Assembly (NCBI RefSeq): GCF_900187385.1
Contig: NZ_FYEY01000001.1
Location: 744,001-808,000 of the forward strand
DNA length: 64,000 bases
Origin: Streptomyces sp. 2114.4
GTDB taxonomy: Bacteria > Actinomycetota > Actinomycetes > Streptomycetales > Streptomycetaceae
Direction: 5' to 3'
The notes under the pieces: model-generated
The model's database searches: none
Seen by the model: the letters and a program-made list of their open reading frames with translations, nothing else
What the model was told of the DNA's origin: nothing
Part shown: positions 18,364 through 26,655 of the stretch, piece after piece
Numbering within the stretch: the first letter of the stretch is position 1
How the letters are laid out: each line of letters begins with the position of its first letter
Translations under genes and position numbers: made by a program

Positions 18364-18888
18364 ATGACCACCCCGCCGCGGATATCCCCCGACGCGCTCG
18401 CAGACCTGCTCGGCGAGGCGCTGTACACCGAAGTGGTGACGCATTTCGACGGCAAGAGCACCGCCCCGCGGGAGTTCGTGGAGCGCCAGGTCACCGAATG
18501 CCTGCGCTACCTCTATCTCGTCTCCCGGCACCATGACCGGCTCGGCGGTCTCTTCCTGCCCGTCGAGCAGGACATCGACGAAATCTGGCACTACCTCATC
18601 CTGCAGACCCGCGAATACCGGGCGCTGTGCGAGGAACGGCTGCCGGGACGCTTCTTCATCGAACACCGCAGCATCGCCTACGAGGACTACCAGCAGGAGC
18701 CGGGCCGCGAGCAGGCCCTCGAAGAGGCGCTGCGCTGGATTCCGCTGTACTGCCGGGAATTCGGGCCGTTCGACGAGGGAGCGCTGCCGCACTGGACCAT
18801 GGTGCGCTTCCTCCACGAGCACATGGGGCTGTCGCTCGCCGACATCGCGGCGCTGGAACCGGTGGAGTCGGCAACGGCAACGGCGTAG
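18364..18888 (+). CDS. Small GRDP-like (glycine-rich-domain-containing-protein-like) protein
   Basis: The 174-residue soluble protein starts at ATG 18364 after CAGGAG. It contains FLPVEQDIDEIWHYLILQTREY near residue 65, then CEERLPGRFFIEHRSIAYEDY, resembling the D-x-x-WH ... T-x-x-Y ... C ... H pattern of the GRDP family in plants and bacteria. The conserved His, Cys and acidic residues could bind a metal, but no catalytic role is established that I know of. It lies 53 bp after the ligase and 54 bp before the exporter on the same strand, so it probably belongs to the peptide operon. Confidence 0.75.
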   Translation: MTTPPRISPDALADLLGEALYTEVVTHFDGKSTAPREFVERQVTECLRYLYLVSRHHDRLGGLFLPVEQDIDEIWHYLILQTREYRALCEERLPGRFFIEHRSIAYEDYQQEPGREQALEEALRWIPLYCREFGPFDEGALPHWTMVRFLHEHMGLSLADIAALEPVESATATA

Positions 18889-18942
18889 AGCGTCGTCAAG
18901 CCTGTCTGCACCGGCCCCGTCCGCCGCGAACCGAAGGGAATC

Positions 18943-20250
18943 ATGAGGGCTCGCCACGCTGACCCCGCCGAGGCCGAAGTACCGCAACAGCGGCGGATTC
19001 TGGCTGTCCTGGTCTTCTCCCAGATCCTCAGCGGTGCAGGTCTCGCCGCGGGGATCACCGTGGGCGCGCTGCTCGCCGAGGAATTGCTCGGCTCGACCGG
19101 CCTGGCGGGCGTGCCCAGTGCGCTGTTCACCGCCGGTGCCGCGCTGGGCGCCGTCGGCATCGGCCAGGTCTGCCGGCGACGCGGCCGGCGTCCCGGTCTC
19201 GCGCTCGGGTACGCCGTCGGGGCACTGGGCAGCCTCGGGGTCGTGGTGGCGGCCGCCCTCGGCAACGCGGTGCTGTTGTTCGCGTCGCTGTTCGTCTACG
19301 GAGCGGGCACCGCGACAAATCTGATGGCACGTTACGCGGGTGCGGATCTGGCCTCGTCCGCCCGGCGTGGACGGGCCGTGAGCACCGTGCTCTTCGCCAC
19401 CACGCTCGGTGCGGTGATCGGCCCCAACCTGGTGACGGTGACGGGGCAGGTCGCACACTCCTGGGGCATCCCCCGGCTCGCCGGGCCGTTCCTGCTGGCC
19501 GTCGCCGCGTTCGGGGCGGCCGCGGTGGTCCTGGCCGTTCTGCTGCGGCCCGACCCGCTGCGGCTGGCCGAGCAGCTGGCCGCGGCGCAGACCGGGACGG
19601 CGGCCGAGAGCCCCGCGGACGAGGCCGGGGGCGGGCCGGATGCCCGGCCGGAGAGGCGCGGGGTGGTCACCGGCACCGGGATCATGATCCTCACCCAGCT
19701 CGTGATGATCGCCGTCATGACGATGACGCCGGTCCACATGCAGGCACACGGCCACGGCACGCAGGCGGCCGGCTGGGTCATCGCCCTCCATGTCGGAGCG
19801 ATGTTTCTGCCCTCCCCGCTCACCGGCCTGCTGGTCGACCGGTTCGGCCGGCGGTGGATCGCCGGCGCGTCCGGTCCGGTCCTGCTGGCCGCCGGTGTGG
19901 TGGCCGCCGCGGCACCCGACTCCGTGTCCGCGCTCGCCACGGCTCTGGTCCTGCTCGGCCTCGGCTGGAACTTCGGGCTGGTCAGCGGCACCGCCCTGGT
20001 CACCGACGCGCTGCCGCCCGCCCGTCGTGCGTCGGCACAAGGGCTGGTGGACGTCGGCATCGCCCTCGCGGGTGCCACCGGGGGGATGCTCTCGGGCCCG
20101 GTCGTCGTGCTGGGCGGCTACCCGACGCTGGCACTGGCCGGCGGCATCCTCGCGATGGCGCTCGTACCCGTCCTTGCGTGGACGGCCGGCCGGCCGCCGC
20201 GCACCGTCACCTCCCCCACGGCTCCCCCTACGGAAACGGAACAGGCATGA
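18943..20250 (+). CDS. MFS exporter
   Basis: The 435-residue membrane protein has about 12 hydrophobic segments and the MFS loop 2-3 signature region GIGQVCRRRGRRPGLALGYA; a related loop LLVDRFGRRWIAGAS occurs in the second half. It starts at ATG 18943 behind GAAGGGAA. The central loop (about 205-235) is polar and Glu/Ala-rich, which fits the 6+6 layout of drug-efflux MFS proteins. As the fourth gene of the peptide operon it is the best candidate for product export or self-protection. Its stop overlaps the start of a 35-codon frame (ATGA at 20247-20250). Confidence 0.9.
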   Translation: MRARHADPAEAEVPQQRRILAVLVFSQILSGAGLAAGITVGALLAEELLGSTGLAGVPSALFTAGAALGAVGIGQVCRRRGRRPGLALGYAVGALGSLGVVVAAALGNAVLLFASLFVYGAGTATNLMARYAGADLASSARRGRAVSTVLFATTLGAVIGPNLVTVTGQVAHSWGIPRLAGPFLLAVAAFGAAAVVLAVLLRPDPLRLAEQLAAAQTGTAAESPADEAGGGPDARPERRGVVTGTGIMILTQLVMIAVMTMTPVHMQAHGHGTQAAGWVIALHVGAMFLPSPLTGLLVDRFGRRWIAGASGPVLLAAGVVAAAAPDSVSALATALVLLGLGWNFGLVSGTALVTDALPPARRASAQGLVDVGIALAGATGGMLSGPVVVLGGYPTLALAGGILAMALVPVLAWTAGRPPRTVTSPTAPPTETEQA

Positions 20251-20354
20251 ACGCCTTTTCGCCGGACGGATGTTCCCGGCTGTTCTCCGGGGGATTCTGG
20301 AAACTTGGCGTCATTTCTCGTTATCACGGCCGAAACCTGGATGCTGCACTGTGA
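20247..20354 (+). CDS. Possible 35-residue peptide translationally coupled to the exporter
   Basis: An ATG at 20247 overlaps the exporter's TGA. The frame runs MNAFSPDGCSRLFSGGFWKL and then on to NLDAAL, ending at TGA 20352-20354. That stop in turn overlaps a GTG (20351) in the frame of the next gene. The peptide is basic and aromatic with one Cys. No separate ribosome site is seen, so translation would depend on coupling. It may be only a coupling linker, and reality is uncertain without expression or conservation data. Confidence 0.35.
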   Translation: MNAFSPDGCSRLFSGGFWKLGVISRYHGRNLDAAL

Positions 20355-20392
20355 CGGCAGAGTGGAACCGTGCGGACGAACCACGGGGGGCG

Positions 20393-20818
20393 ATGATGCG
20401 GAAGAACGCCTGCATAGCGGGCATACCCGTGCTGCGCCTGTGCCGTATGTCGCTGACCGCCCTGCTGGTGGTCGCGGCCTTCCTGCTCGGTGGTGGTGCG
20501 GCGGCGCCCGGTGCGGCGAAGACCGCGTTCTCCGCCACGCCCGCCGCGAAGTCCGCGAGCACGTCGGCCGTCAAGCCCGGCTATGAGAACGAAGAGGAAA
20601 AGGCGAAGCGCGAGGCCGAGCGCGGCCAGCCCCGGCGCACCGCCCGGACCTCCATCGGCGTTCCCCAGCACACCGGACGGCCGCTACCGCCGTTCAGCGC
20701 GGGCGCCAAGGCTCCCGTCGCCACGACGGCCTCCGGTGCCCCGGCGGCCGGCAGCTCCACCAAGGCCGCGTCCACCGGGGCCGGATTCACCGTCCTGCAC
20801 TGCGTCTTCCGCTGCTGA
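20393..20818 (+). CDS. Secreted or membrane-anchored small protein with Cys-containing C-terminus
   Basis: This 141-residue product (ATG 20393, or 20396 behind a G-rich ribosome site; GTG 20351 is a coupled alternative adding 14 residues) has an N-terminal basic region and a hydrophobic stretch SLTALLVVAAFLLGGGAAA, a signal peptide or anchor. A charged segment, GYENEEEKAKREAERGQPRR, follows near residue 62. The rest is Ala/Thr/Ser-rich and ends FTVLHCVFRC, with two Cys in the last six residues. I do not recognise a family. It is the last gene of the run that starts with the GCIS peptide. Confidence 0.65.
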   Translation: MMRKNACIAGIPVLRLCRMSLTALLVVAAFLLGGGAAAPGAAKTAFSATPAAKSASTSAVKPGYENEEEKAKREAERGQPRRTARTSIGVPQHTGRPLPPFSAGAKAPVATTASGAPAAGSSTKAASTGAGFTVLHCVFRC

Positions 20819-20908
20819 GAGCGGTGTGGTGGCCTGCCCCACCCCCGCACCATGCACCGTTCCGCCACCACCCCACAGTGGCACCACTCATCAGCAGGAG
20901 ACCTCCTC

Positions 20909-21511
20909 GTGGAGACCTTCATTCAGCATGCCCGGGGCCTGACGGCCCGTATCGCCGACCGGCGGGAGGAACAGGAGACCTACGGCCGGCTCGCGGCCGG
21001 ACAGTCCCCCCTCGCCCTGTTCATCACCTGTTCCGACTCGCGGGTCGTCCCGGCCCTGATCACCGGGGCGCGGCCCGGTGAACTCTTCGAACTGCGGACC
21101 GCCGGCAACGCCGTGCCCGCCTACCGCGAGGACATGGCGGCCTGCGCGGAAGCGGCCACCATCGAGTACGCGATGCGCGTCCTGGGCGTCGCCGACATCG
21201 TGGTGTGCGGTCATTCGCACTGCGGCGCGGTCGGCGCCAAGGCCCGCGGTGAGGACCTGACCGGTGCGCCCGCCGTACGGGACTGGCTGGCGCAGCAGCT
21301 GTCCGACCACCTGCCCGCCGACGAGGAGCCGACGGTCGCCGCCGCGGTCCAGCACCATGTGCGCGAACAGCTCGACCGGCTGCGCGGCTACCCCTGTGTC
21401 CAGGAGCGGCTGGACGCCGGCGAAGTGAATCTGCACGGGTGGTTCTACGAAGTGCACACCGGCCTGGTGGCCGCGCATCACCCGTCCACCGACCTGTTCC
21501 TCCCGCTGTGA
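20909..21511 (+). CDS. Beta-class carbonic anhydrase
   Basis: The 200-residue cytoplasmic zinc enzyme interconverts CO2 and bicarbonate. Zinc ligands are visible as Cys in ITCSDSRV and His/Cys in VCGHSHCGAVG, and the FELRTAGN segment is also conserved. The start is GTG 20909, eight bases after AGGAG. It is followed almost directly by a SulP transporter (stop at 21511, ATG at 21529, with a GTG overlapping the stop), a pairing known for bicarbonate uptake systems. It is probably co-transcribed with that transporter. Confidence 0.95.
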   Translation: METFIQHARGLTARIADRREEQETYGRLAAGQSPLALFITCSDSRVVPALITGARPGELFELRTAGNAVPAYREDMAACAEAATIEYAMRVLGVADIVVCGHSHCGAVGAKARGEDLTGAPAVRDWLAQQLSDHLPADEEPTVAAAVQHHVREQLDRLRGYPCVQERLDAGEVNLHGWFYEVHTGLVAAHHPSTDLFLPL

Positions 21512-21528
21512 AGGCGGGTGGGTACCTC

Positions 21529-22983
21529 ATGAAGCGCTTCACCTCCTTCCGGGCGGACTTCACCGCCTCCCTCGTCGTCTTCCTCGTGGCCGTCCCGCTG
21601 TGTGTCGGAGTGGCCGTCGCCTCCGGGGTACCGGCCGAGCTGGGGCTCGTCACCGGCGTGGTCGGCGGGCTGCTCACCGGTCTGCTCCCGGGCAGCAGCC
21701 TTCAGGTCAGCGGTCCCGCCGCCGGTCTGACCGTGCTGGTCTTCGAAGCTGTCAAGGAGTACGGCATCGGGGCGCTCGGCGCGCTGGTACTGGCGGCCGG
21801 TGTACTGCAACTGGCGATGGGCGCCCTGAAGTTGGGGCGCTGGTTCCGGGCGATCTCGGTCGCCGTGGTCCAGGGCATGCTGGCCGGGATCGGTCTGGTC
21901 CTGATCGCCGGACAGCTCTACGCCCTCGCGGACGCCAAGGCGCCGGGCAGCGGACTCGCCAATATCGGCGGCATACCCGGCCTGGTCACCGCCACCGCGG
22001 GGTCGGCCACGGCCCTGTCCGCGCTCGCCATCGGCGCCGGCACCATCGCCGTCCTGGTGCTGTGGCCGCGCTGGCGGCGCGCCGCGCGGATCCTGCCTGC
22101 ACCGCTGGCCGCGGTGGCGCTCGCCACCACCGCCGTGTGGGCGCTGGATCTGCCCGTCGCACGCGTCGAGGTCAGCGGGCTGCTGGACGCGATCCAGCCG
22201 CCCGGCCTCACCGACCTCGGCCGGCTCACCGATATCGGGGTGCTCGGCACAGTCCTCGCCTTCGCGCTGATCGCGTCCGCCGAGTCCCTGTTCAGCGCCG
22301 CCGCGGTCGACCGGCTGCACGACGGGCCGCGTACCGAGTACGACAAGGAGCTGATGGCCCAGGGCGCGGGCAACACCGTCTGCGGGCTGCTCGGTGCGCT
22401 GCCGATGACCGCCGTCATCGTCCGCAGCGCGGCCAATGTCCAGGCGGGCGCGAAGACCAAGGCCTCGCGGGTGCTGCACGGTGTCTGGCTGCTGGTGTTC
22501 GCCGCGGCGTTCCCGGCCGCGCTGGGCGTGGTGCCGGTGGCCGCGCTGGCGGGTGTGCTGGTCCATGCGGGCTGCAAGCTCATCCCGCTGCGCGAGCTGC
22601 GGCCGCTGTGGCGCGAACACCGCGGTGAGGCGGTGGTTCTCCTGGTCACGGCCCTCGCGATCGTGACGGTCAACATGTTCGAGGGTGTCCTCATCGGTCT
22701 GCTGCTGGCGGTCGCGAAGACGGCGTGGGAGACCTCCCATGTGCACCTCGAGGTCGACACCCCCGAGGACGAGGACGAGCCGGTGCGGGTCCGCGCCGTC
22801 GGCAACGCCACGTTCCTGCGGCTGCCCAAGATCCTCGATCAGCTCGACGCGCTGCCCGCCGAGCGGGGGGTGGAGCTCGATCTGAGCGGGCTGCGGCATC
22901 TCGACCACGCCTGCGGTGCCGCGCTGACGAACTGGGCCGAGCAGCACCGTCGTACCCGGCGGGCCGTGGAGCTGGTGTCCTGA
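21529..22983 (+). CDS. SulP-family anion (bicarbonate/sulfate) transporter with C-terminal STAS domain
   Basis: The 484-residue membrane protein begins MKRFTSFRADFTASLVVFLV and shows SulP features: VPLCVGVAVASGVPAELGLV, then SLQVSGPAAGLTVLVF in the first helices, about 10-12 membrane segments, and a short STAS region near residue 410 (LPKILDQLDALPAERGVELD, then LSGLRHLDHACGAAL). The preferred start is ATG 21529; GTG 21508 would overlap the carbonic anhydrase stop. The pairing with a carbonic anhydrase suggests bicarbonate as substrate, which is inference. Confidence 0.92.
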   Translation: MKRFTSFRADFTASLVVFLVAVPLCVGVAVASGVPAELGLVTGVVGGLLTGLLPGSSLQVSGPAAGLTVLVFEAVKEYGIGALGALVLAAGVLQLAMGALKLGRWFRAISVAVVQGMLAGIGLVLIAGQLYALADAKAPGSGLANIGGIPGLVTATAGSATALSALAIGAGTIAVLVLWPRWRRAARILPAPLAAVALATTAVWALDLPVARVEVSGLLDAIQPPGLTDLGRLTDIGVLGTVLAFALIASAESLFSAAAVDRLHDGPRTEYDKELMAQGAGNTVCGLLGALPMTAVIVRSAANVQAGAKTKASRVLHGVWLLVFAAAFPAALGVVPVAALAGVLVHAGCKLIPLRELRPLWREHRGEAVVLLVTALAIVTVNMFEGVLIGLLLAVAKTAWETSHVHLEVDTPEDEDEPVRVRAVGNATFLRLPKILDQLDALPAERGVELDLSGLRHLDHACGAALTNWAEQHRRTRRAVELVS

Positions 22984-22987
22984 CGAC

Positions 22988-23033
22988 CGGCCGCCCGGCG
23001 GTACGGTCACCTCTCCGTACGGCGGCCGGGCGG
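22988..23033 (+). terminator. Imperfect GC hairpin after the SulP gene
   Basis: GCCGCCCGGCGGTACGG (22988-23004) can pair with CCGTACGGCGGCCGGGCGGC (23014-23033) with a small bulge. It begins just after the SulP stop at 22983, in the 100-bp gap before the next gene. Confidence 0.5.
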
Positions 23034-23128
23034 CGGGCCGGGAAGATTTCCCTCGTGACGGTTGTTGAGCGAAGGTCAGGCCGGCCGCGGTGAACACCGC
23101 GGCCGGCGCCACGCTTGTCGTCGAGGGG

Positions 23129-23584
23129 ATGGACGGTTTGCCTCTTCAGGGTGAGTACGAGCCGAGCCCGGAGCAGTGGGTGCGTGATCAGGTCGAGGAG
23201 TACGAAGGCTCCGGCGGTACGAAAGGCACCACGATCCATGGGCTGCCCGTCGTGGTCCTGACCACCCGGGGCGCGAAGAGCGGAAAGATCCGCAAGAGTC
23301 CGCTGATGCGGGTGGAGCACGACGGGGCGTATGCCGCGGTGGCCTCCATGGGCGGCGCACCGCGGCACCCGGTCTGGTACCACAACGTCGTCGCGGACCC
23401 CCGGGTGGAGCTGCAGGACGGCCCGGTGCGGCAGGACATGACGGCCCGTGAGGTCACCGGCGAGGAGAAGGCCCTGTGGTGGGGCCGCGCGGTCGAGGCG
23501 TACCCCGATTACGCCGACTACCAGAAGAAGACGGACCGGCAGATCCCGGTGTTCGTCCTGGAGCCGGCGGCCACGGCGCACTGA
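23129..23584 (+). CDS. Deazaflavin (F420)-dependent nitroreductase-family protein
   Basis: The 151-residue protein begins [20 protein letters not shown] and carries the Ddn-family pattern [20 protein letters not shown] then [20 protein letters not shown] and [19 protein letters not shown]. These single-domain split-barrel proteins bind F420H2 and reduce quinones or nitro compounds. GTG 23090 would add 13 residues and is an alternative; ATG 23129 matches where family members usually start but has GAGGGG directly abutting it. No neighbour explains the substrate. F420 use is family knowledge. Confidence 0.9.
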   Translation: MDGLPLQGEYEPSPEQWVRDQVEEYEGSGGTKGTTIHGLPVVVLTTRGAKSGKIRKSPLMRVEHDGAYAAVASMGGAPRHPVWYHNVVADPRVELQDGPVRQDMTAREVTGEEKALWWGRAVEAYPDYADYQKKTDRQIPVFVLEPAATAH

Positions 23585-23591
23585 TTCCGGG

Positions 23592-23622
23592 TCCCTCGTG
23601 ACACTCAGAGCGTCACGAGGGA
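23592..23622. terminator. Hairpin spanning the convergent ends of the F420 gene and modBC
   Basis: TCCCTCGTGAC (23592-23602) and GTCACGAGGGA (23612-23622) form a perfect 11-bp stem with a 9-nt loop. The right arm lies within the last codons of modBC, so the terminator is partly coding. Confidence 0.65.
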
Positions 23623-25581
23623 GACCTCGGTGGCCTTGACGCTGGTCCACACGGACACGCCGTCCGCGAGGCCGAGTTCGAGGGCGGCCGAGGGGGTGAT
23701 TTCGGCCACCAGGTCGGGCGCCTCGTGCGAGGTGACGAGGACCCGCAGGCGGCTGCCCGCCGAGGTGATCTCCCGGACGGTGCCCGGCCAGACGTTGCGG
23801 GGACTGCCCGTGGGCTTGTCGAGGTGCAGGGACACGGCCTCGGGGGCGATGATCGCCAGTGCCCGGGCGCCGTCGGGGAGCGGGTCGGCGGCGACGAGGC
23901 GGCCGCCGTCGGTGAGCGCCAGGCCGTCGCCGGTGGCGGTGCCCGGCCAGGCGTTGCGGCCGAGCATCCGGGCGACCCAGGGCGAGCGCGGATGCCGGGT
24001 GACCTCGGCGGGCGGGGCGTCCTGGAGGGCGCGGCCGTCCTCCAGGACGAGGACGCGGTCGGCGAGCGAGACCGCCTCGACGGGGTCATGGGTGACGAGC
24101 AGGCAGACGCCGCCGAAGCCCGCGAGATGGCCGCGCAGGGTGTGCCGGACATGGGCGCGGGTGGTCTGGTCGAGCGCGGCGAGCGGTTCGTCGAGCAGCA
24201 GCAGACGGGGCCGGGCGGCCAACGCCCTGGCGAGGGCGACGCGTTGCGCCTGTCCGCCGGAGAGCTGGGCGGGCTTGCGGTGCGCGAGCGGGCCGACGCC
24301 GAGCCGGTCGAGCCAGCGCTGTGCCGTACGGCGGGCCTCGGCGCGGGGGATGCCATGGGCGCGCAGCCCGTAGGCGGTGTTGCTCAGGGCCGTCAGGTGC
24401 GGGAAGAGGGCGCCGTCCTGCGGGACCCAGGCGACGCCGCGGCGGTGCGGGGGCAGCGTGGTGACGTCGGTGCCGCCGAGGCGCAGCGTGGCGCGGGCAC
24501 GCGGGGTGAGCCCGAGCAGGGCGCGCAACAGGGTGGTCTTGCCGGCGCCGTTGGGGCCGACGACGGCGAGGGTGGTGCCCGGTTCGGCGTCCAGGGTCAG
24601 CTGGTTGAAGCCGGTGACCTCGGCGTGCAACGGCCAGTTCTCCGGGGGCGACGCCGGCGTCGTTACGGGCTCCTCGGCGCGGGGCACGGGCGGCGCCGCG
24701 AGGCCGGTGTCATCGGTGGTGGGGACGGTGCGGGCGGTGCGGGCGGTGGTGGCGGCGGCGGTCCAGCGGCCGCGCAGCGCGACCAGCACGCCCATGGCGA
24801 TGACGAGCAGCAGCAGCGAGACCGAGGTGGCGGCCTCCGGGGACCCCTGGAGCAGCAGGTAGACCTGGAGCGGCAGGGTCTGGGTGGTGCCGGGCAGATT
24901 GCCCGCGAAGGTGATCGTGGCGCCGAATTCACCGAGCGCGCGGGCCCAGGTCAGTGCGGCGCCGGCGGCGAGGCCGGGCGCGACCATGGGGAGGGTGACG
25001 GTACGGAAGACCCGTACGGGTGAGGCGCCGAGGGAGGCCGCGGTCTCCTCGTAGCTGGTGCGCAGTCCGGCGAGCGTGCCCTCCAGGCTGATGACGAGGA
25101 ACGGCATCGCGACGAAGGTGGCGGCGACCACGGCGCCGGAGGTGTGGAACGGCAGCACGATGCCGAAGGTGTCCTCCAGCCAGGGGCCGAGGAGTCCGCG
25201 GCGGCCGAAACCCATGAGCAGGGCGACACCGCCGACGGTCGGCGGCAGCACCATCGGCAGCAGCACCAGCGAGCGGACCAGCGCCTTGCCGCGGAAGCTC
25301 ACCCGGGCCAGCAGCCAGGCCAGGGGCACCCCGAGCAGCAGGGCGAGCCCCAGCGCGCAGAATGACACCAGCAGCGACAGCCGGAGCGCTTCGAGAACGT
25401 CCGGGCTGGTCAGGTGGGTGCCGAGGTCGCTCCAGGTGGTGCGGGCAAGGATGCCGGCCAGGGGCATCAGCAGGAACGCGATGGCGACCAGCGCGGGCAC
25501 GGCCAGCGCGACCGGGGCACGGCTGCCGGGCACGCGGAGCCTGCCTGCCGGGGGCCGGGCGAGGGTGCGGGGGCGTCTCAT
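23605..25581 (-). CDS. Fused molybdate ABC transporter permease-ATPase (ModB-ModC)
   Basis: The 658-residue membrane-associated protein joins two subunits that are usually separate. Residues about 25-275 form the ModB permease, with five or six membrane segments and the EAA loop (EETAASLGASPVRVFRTVTL). A Thr/Ala/Pro-rich linker follows (about 275-315). Residues about 325-550 form the ATPase, with Walker A VGPNGAGKTTLL, the Q-loop, signature LSGGQAQRVALARAL and Walker B RLLLLDEPLAALD. The C-terminal 65 residues are a TOBE/Mop-like domain ending VKATEVSLVTL. It works with the lipoprotein ModA encoded upstream on the same strand. Confidence 0.93.
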   Translation of the reverse strand: MRRPRTLARPPAGRLRVPGSRAPVALAVPALVAIAFLLMPLAGILARTTWSDLGTHLTSPDVLEALRLSLLVSFCALGLALLLGVPLAWLLARVSFRGKALVRSLVLLPMVLPPTVGGVALLMGFGRRGLLGPWLEDTFGIVLPFHTSGAVVAATFVAMPFLVISLEGTLAGLRTSYEETAASLGASPVRVFRTVTLPMVAPGLAAGAALTWARALGEFGATITFAGNLPGTTQTLPLQVYLLLQGSPEAATSVSLLLLVIAMGVLVALRGRWTAAATTARTARTVPTTDDTGLAAPPVPRAEEPVTTPASPPENWPLHAEVTGFNQLTLDAEPGTTLAVVGPNGAGKTTLLRALLGLTPRARATLRLGGTDVTTLPPHRRGVAWVPQDGALFPHLTALSNTAYGLRAHGIPRAEARRTAQRWLDRLGVGPLAHRKPAQLSGGQAQRVALARALAARPRLLLLDEPLAALDQTTRAHVRHTLRGHLAGFGGVCLLVTHDPVEAVSLADRVLVLEDGRALQDAPPAEVTRHPRSPWVARMLGRNAWPGTATGDGLALTDGGRLVAADPLPDGARALAIIAPEAVSLHLDKPTGSPRNVWPGTVREITSAGSRLRVLVTSHEAPDLVAEITPSAALELGLADGVSVWTSVKATEVSLVTL

Positions 25582-25615
25582 CGAGGTCCTGGGATTGGGG
25601 GCGGGCCGGGCCGGT

Positions 25616-25702
25616 TACGGCGGCGCGCACGGGCCGGGCCGGGGTACGGCGGCGCGCACGGGCCGGGGCCGCTTCCCCGGTCCGGCGGTCCGTGCGCGCC
25701 GC
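25616..25702 (-). promoter_or_regulatory. Intercistronic repeats and stem-loop between modA and modBC
   Basis: A 23-bp sequence beginning TACGGCGGCGCGCACGG occurs perfectly twice, at 25616-25638 and 25645-25667. Within each copy, GCGGCGCGCACGG (25620-25632 and 25649-25661) is the exact complement of CCGTGCGCGCCGC at 25690-25702. The minus-strand RNA can therefore form either of two 13-bp stems between modA and modBC. This suggests partial termination or mRNA stabilisation that sets the ratio of binding protein to transporter. Confidence 0.6.
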
Positions 25703-25708
25703 TCCGGA

Positions 25709-26512
25709 TCACGGCTTCTGGAAGCCGGCCTGCTGCAGGAGCTTCTGCACCTCGGGCGTGCTCAGCCACTTGACGAACGCGGCCGCGGCGGCCGCGTGCT
25801 GAGAGGCCTTCACCGTCGCGGCCGGGTAGGAGGCGACGGCGTTCTGCGCATCGGGGATGTCGACGGCGTCGACCTTCTTGGGTGCGGTGGCGGCGTCGGT
25901 CTTGTAGACGAGGCCGGCGTCGGCCTCGCCGAGCTCCACCTTGCTGAGCACCGCGCGGACGTTGGGCTCCTGCGAGACCGGCTTGACCTTCAGCTTCTGG
26001 GCGTCCAGCACCTTCTTGCCGTAGCGGCCGACCGGCACCTCGGAGGCTGCGAGGACGACCTTCAGCTTGCTGTCGGCGAGTGCCTTGAGGTTGTCGACCT
26101 TCTTCGGGTTGCCCTCGCCGGTCACGATGACCAGGCGGTTCTTGGCGATGACGGTGGGCGCGCCGACATCGGCCTTGAGCCCGTCCATGGTCTTGGTGTC
26201 GGCGGTGACCACGGCGTCGGCGGGGGCGCCCTCCCTGACCTGGGCGGCCAGTTCCTGGGAGCCGGCGAAGGAGAAGTGCACCTTGGTGCCGGGGTGTTCC
26301 TTCTCGTACACCGCACCGGCCTTCTTGAAGACATCGGTCAGCGAGGAGGCGGCGAGCACCGTGAGGTCCGCCTTGGGGGCGGCGCTGCCGCCGGACTTCT
26401 CGGCGCCCTCGTCCTTCTTGCCGTCGTTGCCACCGCAGGCGGAGAGCGGAACGAGGAGGGCGGCGGTCACGAGCGCGGCGGCGGCGCGGCGTCCGGTGAA
26501 GAGCTGGGACAT
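25709..26512 (-). CDS. modA: Molybdate-binding lipoprotein
   Basis: The 267-residue protein has a lipoprotein signal peptide ([19 protein letters not shown]) with Cys at about position 26 as the lipidation site. The mature part follows the ModA pattern: [20 protein letters not shown], then [20 protein letters not shown] and [10 protein letters not shown], then [13 protein letters not shown]. The second lobe has [15 protein letters not shown] and [14 protein letters not shown], ending in the usual helix. It binds molybdate or tungstate outside the membrane and hands it to the fused ModBC. It is the first gene of that unit, separated from it by 127 bp that contain repeats. Confidence 0.96.
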   Translation of the reverse strand: MSQLFTGRRAAAALVTAALLVPLSACGGNDGKKDEGAEKSGGSAAPKADLTVLAASSLTDVFKKAGAVYEKEHPGTKVHFSFAGSQELAAQVREGAPADAVVTADTKTMDGLKADVGAPTVIAKNRLVIVTGEGNPKKVDNLKALADSKLKVVLAASEVPVGRYGKKVLDAQKLKVKPVSQEPNVRAVLSKVELGEADAGLVYKTDAATAPKKVDAVDIPDAQNAVASYPAATVKASQHAAAAAAFVKWLSTPEVQKLLQQAGFQKP

Positions 26513-26655
26513 GGGGCGGGACTCCTTGGAACGCGGGACGACGGGTGTCGTCCGAGCGGATGGGAAAAGCCGCGCCGGGACAGGCGACGCCGCTGGTGTG
26601 CGCAGCCGGCCGGTGGGGGACGGTGGTTGCGGATCGGCTGGGTTACCGCGGTGGG

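Noticed and set aside
16772..20818. Lanthipeptide, lasso, thiopeptide or linaridin cluster
   Set aside because: None of the defining enzymes (LanM/LanB/LanC, asparagine-synthetase-like lasso cyclase, YcaO, linaridin proteins) is encoded nearby.
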